Positions 44,313-55,924 of a stretch of 64,000 nt of DNA are shown in pieces. A program made the position numbers and the translations under genes. Position 1 is the stretch's first letter, and each line of letters begins with the position of its first letter. The DNA is from Ochrobactrum chromiisoli (GTDB lineage Bacteria > Pseudomonadota > Alphaproteobacteria > Rhizobiales > Rhizobiaceae), in NCBI RefSeq assembly GCF_026241335.1, contig NZ_JAPHAV010000004.1, forward strand, positions 1 through 64,000, written 5' to 3'. The notes beneath the pieces are model-generated. The model was given only the letters and a program-made list of their open reading frames with translations, did no database searches and had not been told where the DNA came from.

Positions 44313-45665
44313 TCAGGCAGCGGCACTTTCCGAAGAAATGACGCTGATAATATCATTGACGACCTTCTCAACGAGAACACGATCATCGCCTTCCGCCATA
44401 ACACGGATAAGCGGCTCGGTTCCCGAAGGGCGAATAACCAGACGGCCTTGCGTACCAAGACGGTCCTGCGCCTCATTAATCGCGCTCTTGACCTTCTTGT
44501 TCTCAAGTGGCTTTCCGCCAGCGGTACGCACATTCTTGAGAAGCTGTGGAACCGGCTCAAACTTGCGGCACAATTCGCTCAGCGGCTTATTCTCTTCCTG
44601 TGCAACGGCAAGGATCTGCAATGCAGAAACCAAGCCATCACCCGTGGTCGCAAAATCTGACAGAACAATATGCCCTGACTGTTCGCCACCCACATTAAAG
44701 CCATGCTCACGCATATGCTCAACCACGTAACGATCACCGACCTTGGTGCGGGCGAGCGTCATGTTATGATCATGCAAAAAGCGTTCGAGGCCGAGATTCG
44801 ACATAATTGTCGCAACGATACCGCCGCCTTGCAAACGGTCAGACCGAGCCCATGATTCGGCAATCACAGCCAAAAGCTGATCGCCATCAATCACCGTGCC
44901 GTTTTCATCGACAAGCAGAACACGATCAGCGTCGCCATCCAGTGCAATACCAACATCGGCGCGCACTTCATGCACTTTCTTCATCAACCCAATCGGATGG
45001 GTCGAGCCACAATCCTCATTGATGTTGATGCCGTTTGGCTCGTCATTGATGGTAATGACCTCCGCGCCAAGCTCCCATAGCGCTGCAGGTGCAACCTTAT
45101 AGCCCGCGCCATTGGCACAATCGACCACAACCCGCAGACCATTGAGCGAAATATTGCGTGGCAGCGTGCGTTTCGCAAATTCGATATAGCGATAGATATC
45201 ACCATCAACGCGCTTGGCCTTGCCCACTTCACCATGGGTCGCAAGATGCGCGGACAAATCACTGTCGATCAGGCTTTCGATCTTCAGCTCGATTTCATCG
45301 GACAGCTTGAATCCATCAGGACCGAAAAGCTTGATGCCATTATCATAGAAAGGATTATGCGAAGCCGAAATCATCACACCAATATCAGCACGCAAAGAAC
45401 GGCAAAGCATAGCAACGGCCGGCGTTGGAATTGGACCAAGCAGGAAAACATCCATGCCGGCAGCGGTGAAGCCCGCAACCAGTGCGTTTTCCAGCATATA
45501 GCCGGAACGCCGCGTATCCTTGCCGATCACAACGCGTGAGGCCTGTCCCTTGCGACGGAAGATATGACCGACAGCCATACCAACTTTCATGGCAATATCA
45601 GGCGTCATCGGAAAGCTGTTGGCCTTGCCGCGAATGCCGTCGGTTCCAAAATACTTGCGTGTCAT
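44313..45665 (-). CDS. glmM: phosphoglucosamine mutase
   Basis: Interconverts glucosamine-6-P and glucosamine-1-P for peptidoglycan and LPS precursors. The 450-aa protein has the N-terminal YFGTDGIRG, the phosphoserine loop [11 protein letters not shown], metal-binding DGDADRVL and the phosphate-binding [15 protein letters not shown]. Start ATG 45665 ([10 protein letters not shown]) follows AAGG; longer frames to 45689 and 45707 exist. It is downstream of ftsH in the same direction, a common order. Confidence 0.95.
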   Translation of the reverse strand: MTRKYFGTDGIRGKANSFPMTPDIAMKVGMAVGHIFRRKGQASRVVIGKDTRRSGYMLENALVAGFTAAGMDVFLLGPIPTPAVAMLCRSLRADIGVMISASHNPFYDNGIKLFGPDGFKLSDEIELKIESLIDSDLSAHLATHGEVGKAKRVDGDIYRYIEFAKRTLPRNISLNGLRVVVDCANGAGYKVAPAALWELGAEVITINDEPNGININEDCGSTHPIGLMKKVHEVRADVGIALDGDADRVLLVDENGTVIDGDQLLAVIAESWARSDRLQGGGIVATIMSNLGLERFLHDHNMTLARTKVGDRYVVEHMREHGFNVGGEQSGHIVLSDFATTGDGLVSALQILAVAQEENKPLSELCRKFEPVPQLLKNVRTAGGKPLENKKVKSAINEAQDRLGTQGRLVIRPSGTEPLIRVMAEGDDRVLVEKVVNDIISVISSESAAA

Positions 45666-45928
45666 ATTCTTAGCCTTGCGTTGCGCCATAGAGCTGTCTC
45701 GAAGCAAACAAATATCAGTCGCTGTTAATTCCTAAGGCAGCAATGGCATCCGAACTTCCTGAGCCCGGCAATCGATTGTCTGCGTTATTAGCGCAAAACC
45801 ACCCGTCATTGCAATTTCACCTTTCGGGGAAACAGACCACTTTAAAGCATCAATTTCCAAATCTGTCCTATGATGCGCCGAAATCCTTAACCGAGCCTTT
45901 CCGACAAAACTCGCTGTGAAAGCAGAAA
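45666..45928. other. intergenic region between ftsH and glmM
   Basis: Together with the ftsH terminator the gap is about 304 bases. No further gene or structured element was seen. Confidence 0.4.
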
Positions 45929-45950
45929 AGCCGGGCAGACTGCCCGGCTA
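45928..45950 (-). terminator. intrinsic terminator after ftsH
   Basis: AGCCGGGCA GTC TGCCCGGCT on the minus strand followed by TTTTCTGCTTT. Confidence 0.75.
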
Positions 45951-45970
45951 TTCATAATCATTACAGATGC

Positions 45971-47905
45971 TTATTGCGGCTGCGGGTTCGGTTCCATGCC
46001 AGGCTCACTGCCCGGTTCATCACCCTTGCGCTTACGCTTGCTTCCCGCTTTCGGAACACCTGAACCGCGCGACGGCGTATCATTGCCCTGATCACGCGAT
46101 GGCTTGTTGCCTGCGATCAGTTCCCTGATTTCATCGCCGCTGAGCGTTTCATATTCCAGAAGACCTTCCGCCAGTGCAATCCAGTCCGCACGCTTTTCCG
46201 TCAGGATGCGGGTGGCATCGGCATAGGCCTCATCAATCAGGCGGCGCACTTCGGCGTCGATGATCTGCGCGGTTTCTTCCGAAATATTCTGCGTGCGCGA
46301 AACCGAATGCCCGAGGAAAACCTCTTCCTGATTGTCACCATAAGCCACACGGCCAAGCTTGTCGGAATAACCCCACTGCGTGACCATCGAACGAGCAAGT
46401 TTCGTCGCCTGCTGAATATCGGAAGAAGCACCAGACGTAATGTTTTCCTTGCCGAATTTCAGCTCTTCCGCCACACGGCCACCCATCATGATCGCCAGAC
46501 GCGAGATCATCCATGTATAGGTCGCTGAATAACGATCACCTTCAGGAAGCTGCATCACCATACCCAGCGCACGCCCGCGCGGAATAATGGTTGCCTTGTG
46601 AACAGGATCCGAACTCGGAACATTGAGCGCAACGATCGCGTGCCCTGCTTCATGATAGGCCGTATTGGCCTTTTCTTCCTGCGTCATGGCGGAGCGGCGT
46701 TCCGCACCCATCATGATCTTGTCCTTGGCGTCTTCGAATTCCTGCATGGTCACAAGGCGCTTGTTGCGGCGTGCGGCCATCAGGGCAGATTCGTTGACGA
46801 GATTGGCAAGATCCGCACCGGAAAAGCCCGGCGTACCGCGTGCGATAACCTTGAGATCAACATTGGGTGCAAGCGGAACATTGCGCACATGCACTTTGAG
46901 AATCTGCTCGCGGCCCACAATATCAGGGTTCGGAACGACGACCTGACGGTCAAAACGGCCCGGACGCAACAATGCAGGATCAAGAACGTCAGGACGGTTG
47001 GTTGCAGCAATCAAAATGATCGATTCATTGGCTTCAAAACCATCCATCTCAACCAGAAGCTGGTTAAGTGTCTGTTCGCGTTCGTCGTTACCGCCACCAA
47101 GACCGGCGCCACGATGACGACCGACAGCATCGATTTCGTCGATGAAGATAATGCAAGGCGCATTCTTCTTGGCCTGTTCGAACATGTCACGGACGCGGCT
47201 TGCACCAACACCGACGAACATTTCAACGAAGTCAGAACCCGAAATCGTGAAGAACGGCACATTGGCTTCGCCTGCAACAGAGCGCGCGAGCAAAGTCTTA
47301 CCGGTTCCGGGAGGACCAACGAGCAGAACACCACGTGGAATCTTACCACCCAGACGCTGAAATTTCTGCGGATCGCGCAGGAATTCAACAATTTCTTCCA
47401 GATCCTGCTTGGCTTCTTCAACGCCCGCAACGTCCTGAAACGTCACGCGACCATGCGCTTCGGTCAAAAGCTTGGCCTTGGACTTGCCAAAGCCCATCGC
47501 ACCGCGCGAACCACCCTGCATCTGACGCATGAAGAAAATCCACACGCCAAGAATAAGAATCATCGGCAACCAGGAAAGCAGAATGCCTAAAAGCGAGCTG
47601 GATCCATCGCTTTCAGGGCGAGCAGTAATCGTCACGCCTTTATCTTCAAGGCGCGAAACCAGCCCAGTATCGCCGGGTGAATAGGTCTGAAAGGTCGAGC
47701 CATTATCAGCAAACGTACCGCTAATCCGCTCACCAGTGATCGTAACCGACTTCACGCGCCCATTGGAAACGTCATCGATAAACTGGGAATAGGAAACTTC
47801 ACGGGAATTCGTGCGCTGGCCAGGACTCTGGAACAGGTTGAACAGCGCGATCAAGAGCAGGGCAATGATCGCCCAAAGGGCGAAGTTGCGATAGTTCGGA
47901 TTCAT
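45971..47905 (-). CDS. ftsH: ATP-dependent zinc metalloprotease FtsH
   Basis: A 644-aa membrane-bound AAA+ protease. Helix 1 ([19 protein letters not shown]) and helix 2 ([20 protein letters not shown]) flank a periplasmic domain. The AAA module has Walker A GPPGTGKT, Walker [10 protein letters not shown] and the SRH ([23 protein letters not shown]). The zinc site HEAGH is followed by the protease domain, and the end is disordered. Start ATG 47905 ([11 protein letters not shown]); the frame extends to 47932. It degrades misfolded membrane proteins and RpoH-like regulators. Confidence 0.96.
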   Translation of the reverse strand: MNPNYRNFALWAIIALLLIALFNLFQSPGQRTNSREVSYSQFIDDVSNGRVKSVTITGERISGTFADNGSTFQTYSPGDTGLVSRLEDKGVTITARPESDGSSSLLGILLSWLPMILILGVWIFFMRQMQGGSRGAMGFGKSKAKLLTEAHGRVTFQDVAGVEEAKQDLEEIVEFLRDPQKFQRLGGKIPRGVLLVGPPGTGKTLLARSVAGEANVPFFTISGSDFVEMFVGVGASRVRDMFEQAKKNAPCIIFIDEIDAVGRHRGAGLGGGNDEREQTLNQLLVEMDGFEANESIILIAATNRPDVLDPALLRPGRFDRQVVVPNPDIVGREQILKVHVRNVPLAPNVDLKVIARGTPGFSGADLANLVNESALMAARRNKRLVTMQEFEDAKDKIMMGAERRSAMTQEEKANTAYHEAGHAIVALNVPSSDPVHKATIIPRGRALGMVMQLPEGDRYSATYTWMISRLAIMMGGRVAEELKFGKENITSGASSDIQQATKLARSMVTQWGYSDKLGRVAYGDNQEEVFLGHSVSRTQNISEETAQIIDAEVRRLIDEAYADATRILTEKRADWIALAEGLLEYETLSGDEIRELIAGNKPSRDQGNDTPSRGSGVPKAGSKRKRKGDEPGSEPGMEPNPQPQ

Positions 47906-48021
47906 AACGGGTCCAATCGATACCACGGCCACCCCGCGAGAACGGGATGATGTTTCGTTCTAACATAGGATCGAAGGAAGGCCTTGCCAAGGCGCGAGAG
48001 CCGCACAGTCTTCGATTCTTA

Positions 48022-49377
48022 TCAAACTGGTTTATAAAAATTAGGACATTGTCGTCCAAAACGCTGCTCAAAGGCTTTTGCCAGCGCAAAATCATAGCCA
48101 GGAAGAACGTGATCAAAGAGCGCGAAGTGCTTTTCGATGCTGATTCCCGCAGGCAATTTCTGCCCGTCGAGTATTGGAAGCTGCGAAAGTTTGCCGTCTT
48201 CATAAATCGCAGGCAAAACAAGCAAAGCTTCGCGCAGCGCAGAATCAACTTCCAGTCCCGCACCTTTAACGAAATCGCCAAACTCCTGCCGATCCGGTGC
48301 CGCCACCTTCAAGGAAGCTGTTCCATCATTGTGGAAACGGAACCGACCATCCCAGATGATCTGCTGCCCCGGATCAAGACGCATAACGGGAAGATTGCGC
48401 CGCTCACGTCGAAAGCAGTGCGGCTGGCCGTTTTTGCCAAGTTCGATAAGCGCGCCAAAAATTGTCAAGCGGTCCACTTTCTCATGACCTGACAGAAGCT
48501 TTTCAATGCGCGAGCGCTCGGCATCACCGGGCAAAAAGCGGCGCCCTCCGGCAAGCGAAGCAAGCAGCCCCGATAAAAGCCGCCGGATATTTTCTGGCAA
48601 TGCAGCATAGACATCCGCATCGACCCCAATCGTGCCAAACGGGTCCATTTGAAGACAATGCGCATTTGCCAGAGCAGCAATCAGAATTGCGTTGTCACGC
48701 TGACGCGCAGCGCGCGCCACAGCGATTTTTTCGAGAACCATGGCGGGGTCAGCCAATGCTGCTGTGGTTGCGCGCACCCGCGGACGTTCATAACGCGTAT
48801 TGACATTGCTTGGATCATCAATCCACACAACACCCCGCTGACAAAGCATATCGCGTAAGACAGCACGCGACAGATGAAGCAATGGCCGGATAAGCTCAAC
48901 CGAATTTTCGAGCCTCGAACGCGATGCCATGGCCGCAAGTCCACGCGCTTCTGAATGCGAGCTGCGCTCTTTGCGCATCAGAAATGTTTCGATCTGATCG
49001 TCGCTTGTGTGGCCAGTGGCAATAACATCTGCACCAGCCTCATGTGCTGCCTGAACCAGCAGGCGATATCGGGCAGAACGTGCGGCTGCGGCAATGCCTG
49101 TCTTCGGCTTGGCGTCGTCCCATGTCAGCGTGCGATGAGAAAGCCCATGCGCTTTGCAAAGCTTCCCGACATCAGCCGCTTCTTTGGCCGATTCGGCCCG
49201 CAAACCATGATCAATGGTGACAACGGTGATCGACGGCGGGGACTTGAGCGTCGCGAGATAGTCTTTCAGCAAAAACAGCAATGCCAGTGAATCACTGCCA
49301 CCTGAAACAGCAGCGACAATTCCTTTTGCATGCTCTAATTCGAAAGGTTTTAAAATATCGACCGGGGAAAGCCCCAC
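48022..49377 (-). CDS. tilS: tRNA(Ile)-lysidine synthase
   Basis: Adds lysine to C34 of the CAT-anticodon tRNA-Ile. The 451-aa protein has an N-terminal PP-loop [14 protein letters not shown], tRNA-binding features, and the C-terminal substrate domain near [22 protein letters not shown]. It sits between cpoB and ftsH in the same direction, an order conserved in alphaproteobacteria. Confidence 0.93.
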   Translation of the reverse strand: MGLSPVDILKPFELEHAKGIVAAVSGGSDSLALLFLLKDYLATLKSPPSITVVTIDHGLRAESAKEAADVGKLCKAHGLSHRTLTWDDAKPKTGIAAAARSARYRLLVQAAHEAGADVIATGHTSDDQIETFLMRKERSSHSEARGLAAMASRSRLENSVELIRPLLHLSRAVLRDMLCQRGVVWIDDPSNVNTRYERPRVRATTAALADPAMVLEKIAVARAARQRDNAILIAALANAHCLQMDPFGTIGVDADVYAALPENIRRLLSGLLASLAGGRRFLPGDAERSRIEKLLSGHEKVDRLTIFGALIELGKNGQPHCFRRERRNLPVMRLDPGQQIIWDGRFRFHNDGTASLKVAAPDRQEFGDFVKGAGLEVDSALREALLVLPAIYEDGKLSQLPILDGQKLPAGISIEKHFALFDHVLPGYDFALAKAFEQRFGRQCPNFYKPV

Positions 49378-49392
49378 GAATGATCTCCAAAA

Positions 49393-50847
49393 TCAGCATT
49401 TAATCCGTTTACGTTCATCCGTAACCCGCTTCAAAATGGCGGGTGCGGCGCTCGGATAACGCTCGGGAATTTGCTTGAATGTCGCGCAGGCGACATCGTT
49501 ATTGTCCATCTTTTCAAGCGTCATACCAAGCTTGAACATGTTTTCCGGGGCACGTTTGGACTCTGGATAATCGCGTTGCGTATCGATGAAAACAGTCGCA
49601 GCTTCAGGATAACGTGATTGGCCGTAAAGCGATTCACCCAACCAGTAACGCGCTTCGGCAGTGGCCGGATCGGCTGGATAGCGTTTAATATGTTCGCGAA
49701 AACCTGCTTCAGCCGCTTTGTAATCGCCCGACATAAGATATTGATAGGCAGCCTGATAAAGCGAATTCGGATTATCATCCGTCGGCAGAGACGCCACCGC
49801 ATCGCCTCCCGGCACGGCTGCACCCTGTTCCGCCGGACGCGGCTGAACATTGATCGTTTCGCCGATTACATTGCCATTGTTATCAAACTCGATGGAGCCA
49901 AGCGTTTTTGGCGGCTCCCCACGTTGCGGCCCGCCTTGTGAGGCAGCGCCTGAACCAATAGCCATGGAATCGGCGCCCGATGCATTATTGGCCGCCGTCT
50001 GTGAAGAAGAACCGAGATTCCCGTCCTGCATTGTGGTTCCCGAACCCCCGTTATCAGGGGTTCCGGTGGCTGTTGCGTCGGCAAGTGACGTTTCACCTGC
50101 CTCCTTGCCTGCATCAGCGCGCCCACCTTCGAGCTTCTGGAACCGGCGTTCATTTTCTTCCTGCATTTTCTGCATCTGGTCCTGAAATTCCAGAACCTGA
50201 AAATTCATGGCTTCCGCGCGGTTACCAAGCTTATCCGCAATATCAACCGGATTACCCATGCCCTGCGAACAAAGATCCCCACCCGGAGGTGGTGCTGCCA
50301 ATGGTGCACTCTGACCAGCACTTGACTGGGTGGAAGCTGTGCCACCGTTTTTCTTTTCCAACTCTTCAAATCGGAAGAGATTGTCGTCCTGCGTTTTTTG
50401 CAGCAATTCGTCGGTAAAACGAATCTGCGCATCCACATCCTCAACCTTGCCGGTCAGGTTGCGAATGAGTTCCTGCTGCAAGCCGGGGCTCTGGTAGCCA
50501 CCCTGCCCGCCTGTGCCACCGCTATCACGCATGGCGTCATCGAGAATGGCTGTCGAACCAATGACAACATGATTCTGTGCGCCGCCCTTGCCTTTTTCAA
50601 GTGCCCGGAAACGGGTTTCATTATCACGCTGAACCTGAAGCATCTTATCGCGAAGTTGCAGGATGCGGGCGTATGACTGCGCATTCTGATGCGCAAGATT
50701 GCATATCTGCTGCGAAAACTGGCCACCCCCGAGATCGCCCGCCTGCGCAATCTGGATGGTTCCCTGCTCAGAAGAAACAGATGCAGCCAGAACCGGAGCA
50801 CCCGCCAAAAGCGGCAGCATGGCAAATGCCAGTGTCACTTTTCTCAT
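49393..50847 (-). CDS. cpoB: cell division coordinator CpoB (YbgF), tol-pal associated
   Basis: A 484-aa periplasmic protein. Signal peptide (VTLAFAMLPLLAGAPVLAAS), coiled-coil segments (YARILQLRDKMLQVQRDNETRF; EVQDQM-type repeats), a low-complexity Gly/Ser/Gln-rich middle, and a C-terminal TPR domain (SLYQAAYQYLMSGDYKAAEAGFREHIKRYP...). It is longer than the E. coli protein because of the extra repeats. Start ATG 50847 (MRKVTLAF) has GAGG upstream; ATG 50859 is an alternative. It couples Tol-Pal to peptidoglycan synthesis. Confidence 0.9.
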   Translation of the reverse strand: MRKVTLAFAMLPLLAGAPVLAASVSSEQGTIQIAQAGDLGGGQFSQQICNLAHQNAQSYARILQLRDKMLQVQRDNETRFRALEKGKGGAQNHVVIGSTAILDDAMRDSGGTGGQGGYQSPGLQQELIRNLTGKVEDVDAQIRFTDELLQKTQDDNLFRFEELEKKNGGTASTQSSAGQSAPLAAPPPGGDLCSQGMGNPVDIADKLGNRAEAMNFQVLEFQDQMQKMQEENERRFQKLEGGRADAGKEAGETSLADATATGTPDNGGSGTTMQDGNLGSSSQTAANNASGADSMAIGSGAASQGGPQRGEPPKTLGSIEFDNNGNVIGETINVQPRPAEQGAAVPGGDAVASLPTDDNPNSLYQAAYQYLMSGDYKAAEAGFREHIKRYPADPATAEARYWLGESLYGQSRYPEAATVFIDTQRDYPESKRAPENMFKLGMTLEKMDNNDVACATFKQIPERYPSAAPAILKRVTDERKRIKC

Positions 50848-51085
50848 TGGTTTCCTCATTCCCTTTCGCCCCTATTGCTCATGTACCCTAAAACCTTTCG
50901 ACCGCGGTCATCATGTTCATGCTCATCGTGATATTTGATGCCTGAATATCAACTGAACACCCAACTTCGCGCGGCCCTCTTTCGCTTTTAGAGAAAATCC
51001 ATAAAAAGCAAAGATGCTTTCCCTATCACACAGGTGAGTTCGGCCAAAATTTGTCGAAGATGCCAATAAGTCGGTCCCTGAAACA

Positions 51086-51117
51086 AAAAAAGCAGCCCAA
51101 AGGCCGCTTTTTCTGGA
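51086..51117 (-). terminator. intrinsic terminator after pal
   Basis: AAGCGGCC TTTG GGCTGCTT (imperfect) on the minus strand followed by a run of seven T. The remainder of the gap 50848-51142 shows nothing. Confidence 0.65.
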
Positions 51118-51142
51118 TTAGGTTCAGGCGATTTTCTGAAAC

Positions 51143-51649
51143 TTAGCTACCGGCACCGTTGAGAACGGTAACCGCACGGCGGTTCTGCGACCAGCAAGAG
51201 TTGTTGTCGCAAACAGCCACTGGACGTTCGTTGCCGTAGGAAACGGTACGCATACGGCTGGTTGGAACGCCACGAGCCGCAAGGAAATCACGGGTTGCAG
51301 CAGCACGGCGCTGGCCGAGTGCAAGATTGTATTCGCGTGTGCCGCGCTCGTCCGCATGGCCTTCAATCGTGACCGAATACTGCGGATAACGCTGCAACCA
51401 CTGAGCCTGCTTCGACAGAGTCTGCTGTGCGTCTGCACGGATCAGCGACGAGTCGAGGTCAAAAAGAATGCGGTCACCGACGTTCACAGTGAAATCCTGA
51501 GAAGAGCCAGGCGCTGCTGCACCACCAGCAAGACCAAGATCTCCGGCATTGTTCGGAAGGTTCTTCTTGGACGCACAACCGACAACGGCGAGCGACATGA
51601 AAAGGGCAATAGCGATAGGGCTACGTGCGATCGACTGGAAACGGCGCAT
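51143..51649 (-). CDS. pal: peptidoglycan-associated lipoprotein Pal (Omp16)
   Basis: A 168-aa outer-membrane lipoprotein. Lipobox VVGC with Cys at about residue 24, then an OmpA-like peptidoglycan-binding domain (FDLDSSLIRADAQQTL; IEGHADERGTREYNLALGQRRAAATRDFLAARGV). This is the length of Brucella Omp16. The start ATG 51649 (MRRFQSIARS) is preceded by GGAG. Part of the tol-pal cluster. Confidence 0.95.
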   Translation of the reverse strand: MRRFQSIARSPIAIALFMSLAVVGCASKKNLPNNAGDLGLAGGAAAPGSSQDFTVNVGDRILFDLDSSLIRADAQQTLSKQAQWLQRYPQYSVTIEGHADERGTREYNLALGQRRAAATRDFLAARGVPTSRMRTVSYGNERPVAVCDNNSCWSQNRRAVTVLNGAGS

Positions 51650-51875
51650 GGGCCGGAGCTCCTTAAGATTTGATGTTCCTGCGTGACCAACCAATAATCA
51701 TATTTAGGTTAAGGCAGGCTCAAGAAGTATGGTTAACAATTCCTTATGGCCAAATGCAGAACGGCTTTTCAGTTGCAATTCTCCTTTTAGGCCATGATGG
51801 CTAAATGCGGCAGAAACACGACCCAACGGCCTGAATTATGGCATTTTACCGAAAAAAGCATGAAACAAACAGATA

Positions 51876-51913
51876 GAGCATTTCCAATGTTTCAATCAAA
51901 ACTGGAAATGCTC
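51876..51913. repeat. REP-like palindromic unit
   Basis: GAGCATTTCCA and TGGAAATGCTC, perfect 11-base arms around 16 bases. It is the inverted-orientation twin of the unit at 38472-38511, and lies between pal and tolB. Confidence 0.65.
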
Positions 51914-51948
51914 AACGTTTCACACCCTTAGGCTCACCATGAAGGTAA

Positions 51949-53280
51949 TTACTCAAGCAATGGCGACCAGGCTGGATCTGAACCGAAGTTCGGAGTCTGG
52001 ATCTGACGCTCATTACGGCCTGTCAGATCAATCGTGAAAAGCTTGGGACCACCAGCACCAGCGGCCTTGCGGAAGAACATCAGCACGCGGCCATTGGGAG
52101 CCCAGGTCGGGCCCTCATTATGGAAGCCGGAAGTCAGAAGGCGCTCACCCGTACCGTCGGTTTTCATGACACCAATGGAGAACTGACCCTGCGACTGCTT
52201 CGTGAAAGCGATCAGATCACCGCGCGGAGACCAGACAGGCGTCGAATAGCTGCCATCCCCTGCCGAAATGCGGCGTGGATTGGAACCGTCAGCACCCATG
52301 ACATAGAGCTGCGGACGACCGCCACGGTCCGACGAAAACACGATCTGCGAACCATCGGGCGAATAAGAAGCACTCGTATCAATTGCCTGACTGCTGGTCA
52401 GACGTGTCGTCGTGCGGTTACGCAGATCCATCGTATAAATATTGGCGCTGCCATCGTCCTGCAAAAGGCTCATGACAACCTTCTGTCCGTCCGGCGAAAA
52501 GCGTGGTGCAATCGACATGCCGGGGAAGTTGCCAACCAGTTCGCGCTGACCGGTTTCCAGCTGCAACAGATAAACGCGCGGCTGACCACCGGCAAACGAC
52601 ATATATGTCACTTCCTGACGGTTCGGCGAGAAGCGTGGCGTCAGCGCCATGTCACGACCGTCAGAGAGATAGCGCACATTCGCGCCGTCCTGATCCATAA
52701 TCGCCAGACGCTTCACACGCTTCTGCGCAGGGCCCGATTCATCCACAAAAACAATGCGTGTATCAAAATAACCCTTTTCACCCGTCAGGCGCTCATAAAT
52801 CGCATCTGCAATAATATGCGCAACACGACGCCAGTTATCGGGCGTTGTGAAGAACTGCTGACCGATCAGCTGCTGGCCGCCAAACGTATCCCAAAGGCGG
52901 AATTCAGCCTTGAGCCGTCCATCGGGCTGCTTGGTAATACGACCTGTCACCAGTGCCTGCGCATTGATCACTTTCCAGTCTTCAAAACGCGGCGATGCAT
53001 CAGGGTTGGATATCTTTTCAATGAAAGCCCCCTTGTTGATCGGCGCAAAAAGGCCCGAACGTTCAAGATCGGCTGCAATGACCGACGTGATATTCGCACC
53101 CAGCTGATCACCCGAAAGAAAATCGGTGACCGCAATTGGCAATGGCTCAACCACACCCTTGTTGATGTTGATTTCCACCACCGCACGCGCAGGCATGGTG
53201 GCCACCAGGCTCGCAGCAATCATACAGGCGAAAGCCGAAAAAACGATCCGGATCTTTTTGTTCATGATGCCGATTTTCAT
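51949..53280 (-). CDS. tolB: Tol-Pal system beta-propeller protein TolB
   Basis: A 443-aa periplasmic protein. Signal peptide ([24 protein letters not shown]), TolB N-terminal domain (residues 30-160), then six WD40-like beta-propeller repeats with recurring ...[35 protein letters not shown] motifs. It binds Pal and TolA. Start ATG 53280 follows AGAGG. Confidence 0.95.
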   Translation of the reverse strand: MKIGIMNKKIRIVFSAFACMIAASLVATMPARAVVEININKGVVEPLPIAVTDFLSGDQLGANITSVIAADLERSGLFAPINKGAFIEKISNPDASPRFEDWKVINAQALVTGRITKQPDGRLKAEFRLWDTFGGQQLIGQQFFTTPDNWRRVAHIIADAIYERLTGEKGYFDTRIVFVDESGPAQKRVKRLAIMDQDGANVRYLSDGRDMALTPRFSPNRQEVTYMSFAGGQPRVYLLQLETGQRELVGNFPGMSIAPRFSPDGQKVVMSLLQDDGSANIYTMDLRNRTTTRLTSSQAIDTSASYSPDGSQIVFSSDRGGRPQLYVMGADGSNPRRISAGDGSYSTPVWSPRGDLIAFTKQSQGQFSIGVMKTDGTGERLLTSGFHNEGPTWAPNGRVLMFFRKAAGAGGPKLFTIDLTGRNERQIQTPNFGSDPAWSPLLE

Positions 53281-53348
53281 GTCTTTAGGGACCTCTTTTG
53301 TCCTTTGGCCTCGTTAAGGCAATCGATAGGAGTGACCAGCAAGGCTGA

Positions 53349-54419
53349 TCAGAACATTTCACTCGGGTCGAAGTTGACGATCACTTCCGACCATGAATCA
53401 TATTTGTCTGCTGGCAGGTTATAAGGTGCACAACGGGCCACAGCGCGTTTCGCACTTTCCGCTGCTGCACGACCAACACCGTCAGTGCCACCACCAGATG
53501 TCACTTCAGGAACACCCTGAATAGAACCATCCTGATTGAGATGCATCTTCACCGTGACAATCAGTCCTGGCGCGTCTGCCACACCGGCAGGCACATTCCA
53601 GCACTTGGAAATGGCACCACGAAGCGCATCCATTTCATTCTGGCTCAATTTTGAGCCACCCGTATTCTTCTTGCCGCCAAGCGATGCCTGATCGGTCGAA
53701 CGCTTTGCACCGCCGCCTGATGTCTTCTGCTTGTTGAGAAGCGCTGCCACTTCATCAGCAATCGCATCATTTTTCGATTGCGACGTCTGCGAGGCCGACT
53801 GCGTCGGCTTCTTTTCTTCCACAGGCTTGCGATCCGGCGTTTTTGCCGTCTGCGCCTGCGGCGGTTTTGGCTTTGCCTGTGGCGCCGGCACATTATCCGG
53901 CAATTTCGGTGCCGTCTGGTCAGGAGCTTCCGCCTGTTTTTCGATCGCTTCTGCGACCGGATCAGGCTTCACGTCCTGTTTTGCTTCAGGCTTGGTTTGC
54001 ACTTCCGTCGCAGGAACCGGTGTCGGCTTTTCCTGCGGCGTTGGTTCGGGCTTGGGATCAGGCTTCGGCTCCGGCTTTTTCACCGGCTCCGGCTGTGCCT
54101 TTGGTTCCTCAGCCGCTTCAATTGGCTTGGCCTTGTTGTCTGGTTTCGGCGGCGTCTGAAGATCGACTTCATTGTCACCGACATTCTGGGCATCCGGTAC
54201 GGTGTTCGGCTTTTTGGTCGGAACGGGCGCCGACTTTTCCTTCATGGGCGCAGTTTTATCGCCCTGCTGGATTTGCGTGATCGATTCGATCGGCACGATG
54301 TCGACCGGAAATGATTCCGAATCCTGCACGTCGAAAGGCTTCGGCGAGGAAAACGAAACCACAACCAGCGCAAGCGCAACGGCATGGAGTGCAACAGAAG
54401 ATATCAGGCCAGCCTTCAT
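53349..54419 (-). CDS. tolA: Tol-Pal system protein TolA
   Basis: A 356-aa protein. N-terminal membrane helix (ISSVALHAVALALVVVSFS), a long Pro/Lys/Glu/Gln-rich periplasmic spacer (residues 60-240), and a C-terminal domain with one disulfide-type Cys pair (AISKCWNVPAG, VARCAPYNLPADKY). Typical of alphaproteobacterial TolA. It spans the envelope with TolQ and TolR. Confidence 0.92.
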   Translation of the reverse strand: MKAGLISSVALHAVALALVVVSFSSPKPFDVQDSESFPVDIVPIESITQIQQGDKTAPMKEKSAPVPTKKPNTVPDAQNVGDNEVDLQTPPKPDNKAKPIEAAEEPKAQPEPVKKPEPKPDPKPEPTPQEKPTPVPATEVQTKPEAKQDVKPDPVAEAIEKQAEAPDQTAPKLPDNVPAPQAKPKPPQAQTAKTPDRKPVEEKKPTQSASQTSQSKNDAIADEVAALLNKQKTSGGGAKRSTDQASLGGKKNTGGSKLSQNEMDALRGAISKCWNVPAGVADAPGLIVTVKMHLNQDGSIQGVPEVTSGGGTDGVGRAAAESAKRAVARCAPYNLPADKYDSWSEVIVNFDPSEMF

Positions 54420-54426
54420 GATGCCG

Positions 54427-54879
54427 TCAGCTATCCTGCTCCTGGAGTGTCACAAGGCCGATATTCTTGAAACCGGCGGCGGAGATACGAGCCATAACCT
54501 TCATGACAGTGCCATAATCGGCAGCCTTGTCACCGCGCACAAAAATGCGCTCTTCATACCCGGTTTTGGCAATCGCCTGAAGCTTGGGAACCACTTCATC
54601 AATCGGAATTTCAGTTTCCTGAATAAAGATCCGACCTTCGTTGTTGACCGAAACAGTGATTGGCTGCGTATCGGCATTCATGGCCTTGGCCTGCGTATCG
54701 GGCAGATCAATCGGCACACCAACCGTCAGAAGCGGTGCGGAAACCATGAAAATGATAAGCAGCACCAGCATCACGTCCACGAATGGCGTAACGTTGATCT
54801 CGCTCATTAATGCCTTCTTGCGGCCACGCCTGCGGCGACCACCCGATTGCATTCCCTGATTTCCAACTGACATGCCCAT
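54427..54879 (-). CDS. tolR: Tol-Pal system protein TolR
   Basis: A 150-aa ExbD/TolR protein. Membrane helix with the conserved Asp in [22 protein letters not shown] and a periplasmic domain with [18 protein letters not shown]. It lies seven bases upstream of tolA. Confidence 0.95.
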   Translation of the reverse strand: MGMSVGNQGMQSGGRRRRGRKKALMSEINVTPFVDVMLVLLIIFMVSAPLLTVGVPIDLPDTQAKAMNADTQPITVSVNNEGRIFIQETEIPIDEVVPKLQAIAKTGYEERIFVRGDKAADYGTVMKVMARISAAGFKNIGLVTLQEQDS

Positions 54880-54925
54880 TTCAATATTCCCGAAGGCTCG
54901 ATTTAGCTTTGATGCTGGAACACGC

Positions 54926-55636
54926 TTAGTTGCGTGGCGTCAGCTTCTCATCAATTTGGCGCGACAGTATGGCGGAGAACTCGTCTGCAAAACCTTCAAG
55001 GCGTCCGTTGATTTTGCCTGCATCACCCGAGAGCTTGTTATAGGCAATAACCGCAGGGATAGCTGCGAGCAAACCAATGGCCGTTGCAAGCAGCGCTTCC
55101 GCAATACCGGGAGCAACAACCGCGAGGCTGGTATTTTTCGAGGCCGCAATCGCCTGAAACGACGTCATAATACCGACAACAGTACCAAACAGCCCCACAA
55201 ACGGCGCGGCTGAACCGGTCGTAGCCAGAAAGCCGAGACGCGATTCAAGTTTTTCACCTTCGCGGGCAAGCGCCACATCCATTGCCTTGTCGATACGCAT
55301 TTGAAGCGCTATCGGCGAGCGCGCGCCTTTTTCGAACGATTTCTTCCATTCGCGCATGGCAGCAATAAAGATCGACGCCATTCCCGTGGTGCGGCGCTCA
55401 TTAAGAGTGCGATAAAGCTCCTCAAGCGATTGCCCCGACCAGAAAGCCTGTTCAAAGCGATCGATGGCGCGACGTGCGCGGCCATAGGACACGATCTTGT
55501 CCACGATGATCGCCCACGTCCAGACCGAAGCGAGAATGAGACCAAGCATAACCAGCTTGACCACCCAGCCCGCATGCATAAACAGGCCCCAGAGGGTAAT
55601 ATCGGCGGCTGGGGCCGCAAGCGCAATATTTTCCAT
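54926..55636 (-). CDS. tolQ: Tol-Pal system protein TolQ
   Basis: A 236-aa MotA/ExbB-type proton-channel protein with three helices (KLVMLGLILASVWTWAIIV; TTGSAAPFVGLFGTVVGIM; EALLATAIGLLAAIPAVIAYN). First gene of tolQRAB on this strand. The gap 55637-55924 upstream contains nothing recognisable. Confidence 0.95.
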   Translation of the reverse strand: MENIALAAPAADITLWGLFMHAGWVVKLVMLGLILASVWTWAIIVDKIVSYGRARRAIDRFEQAFWSGQSLEELYRTLNERRTTGMASIFIAAMREWKKSFEKGARSPIALQMRIDKAMDVALAREGEKLESRLGFLATTGSAAPFVGLFGTVVGIMTSFQAIAASKNTSLAVVAPGIAEALLATAIGLLAAIPAVIAYNKLSGDAGKINGRLEGFADEFSAILSRQIDEKLTPRN

Positions 55637-55924
55637 CGATCTACCGTCCTCGAATCCAAACGCCCGGCGTCAGAACCGGGCGGCATCACAAATTCTTCTT
55701 AAAACGCCCGCTACCGAACGCCCCAACCACCATAAACGGACTTCAAATTAAAATCCTCACAGCGCTTGTCATGGTTAATTTTGGTGAAAGGAAGGCGTTA
55801 CACACGATCCAACCTCTCAACCGATTCCGTCATCATGATTAATCGGCCATTATGGTTAAAGATCAGTTAGCATTTAATAAGAGGCGATATAGGCCCGTTA
55901 ATTATTGCAGATCGGCTGAAAATA

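Noticed and set aside
46598..47590. 330-codon plus-strand open frame
   Set aside because: Lies opposite ftsH, whose full domain set is intact; shadow frame.
52120..53424. 434-codon plus-strand open frame
   Set aside because: Opposite tolB, with repeated propeller codons producing a long shadow frame.
53731..54159. Gly/Phe/Ser-rich 142-codon frame
   Set aside because: Opposite the Pro/Lys-rich spacer of tolA; low-complexity antisense.
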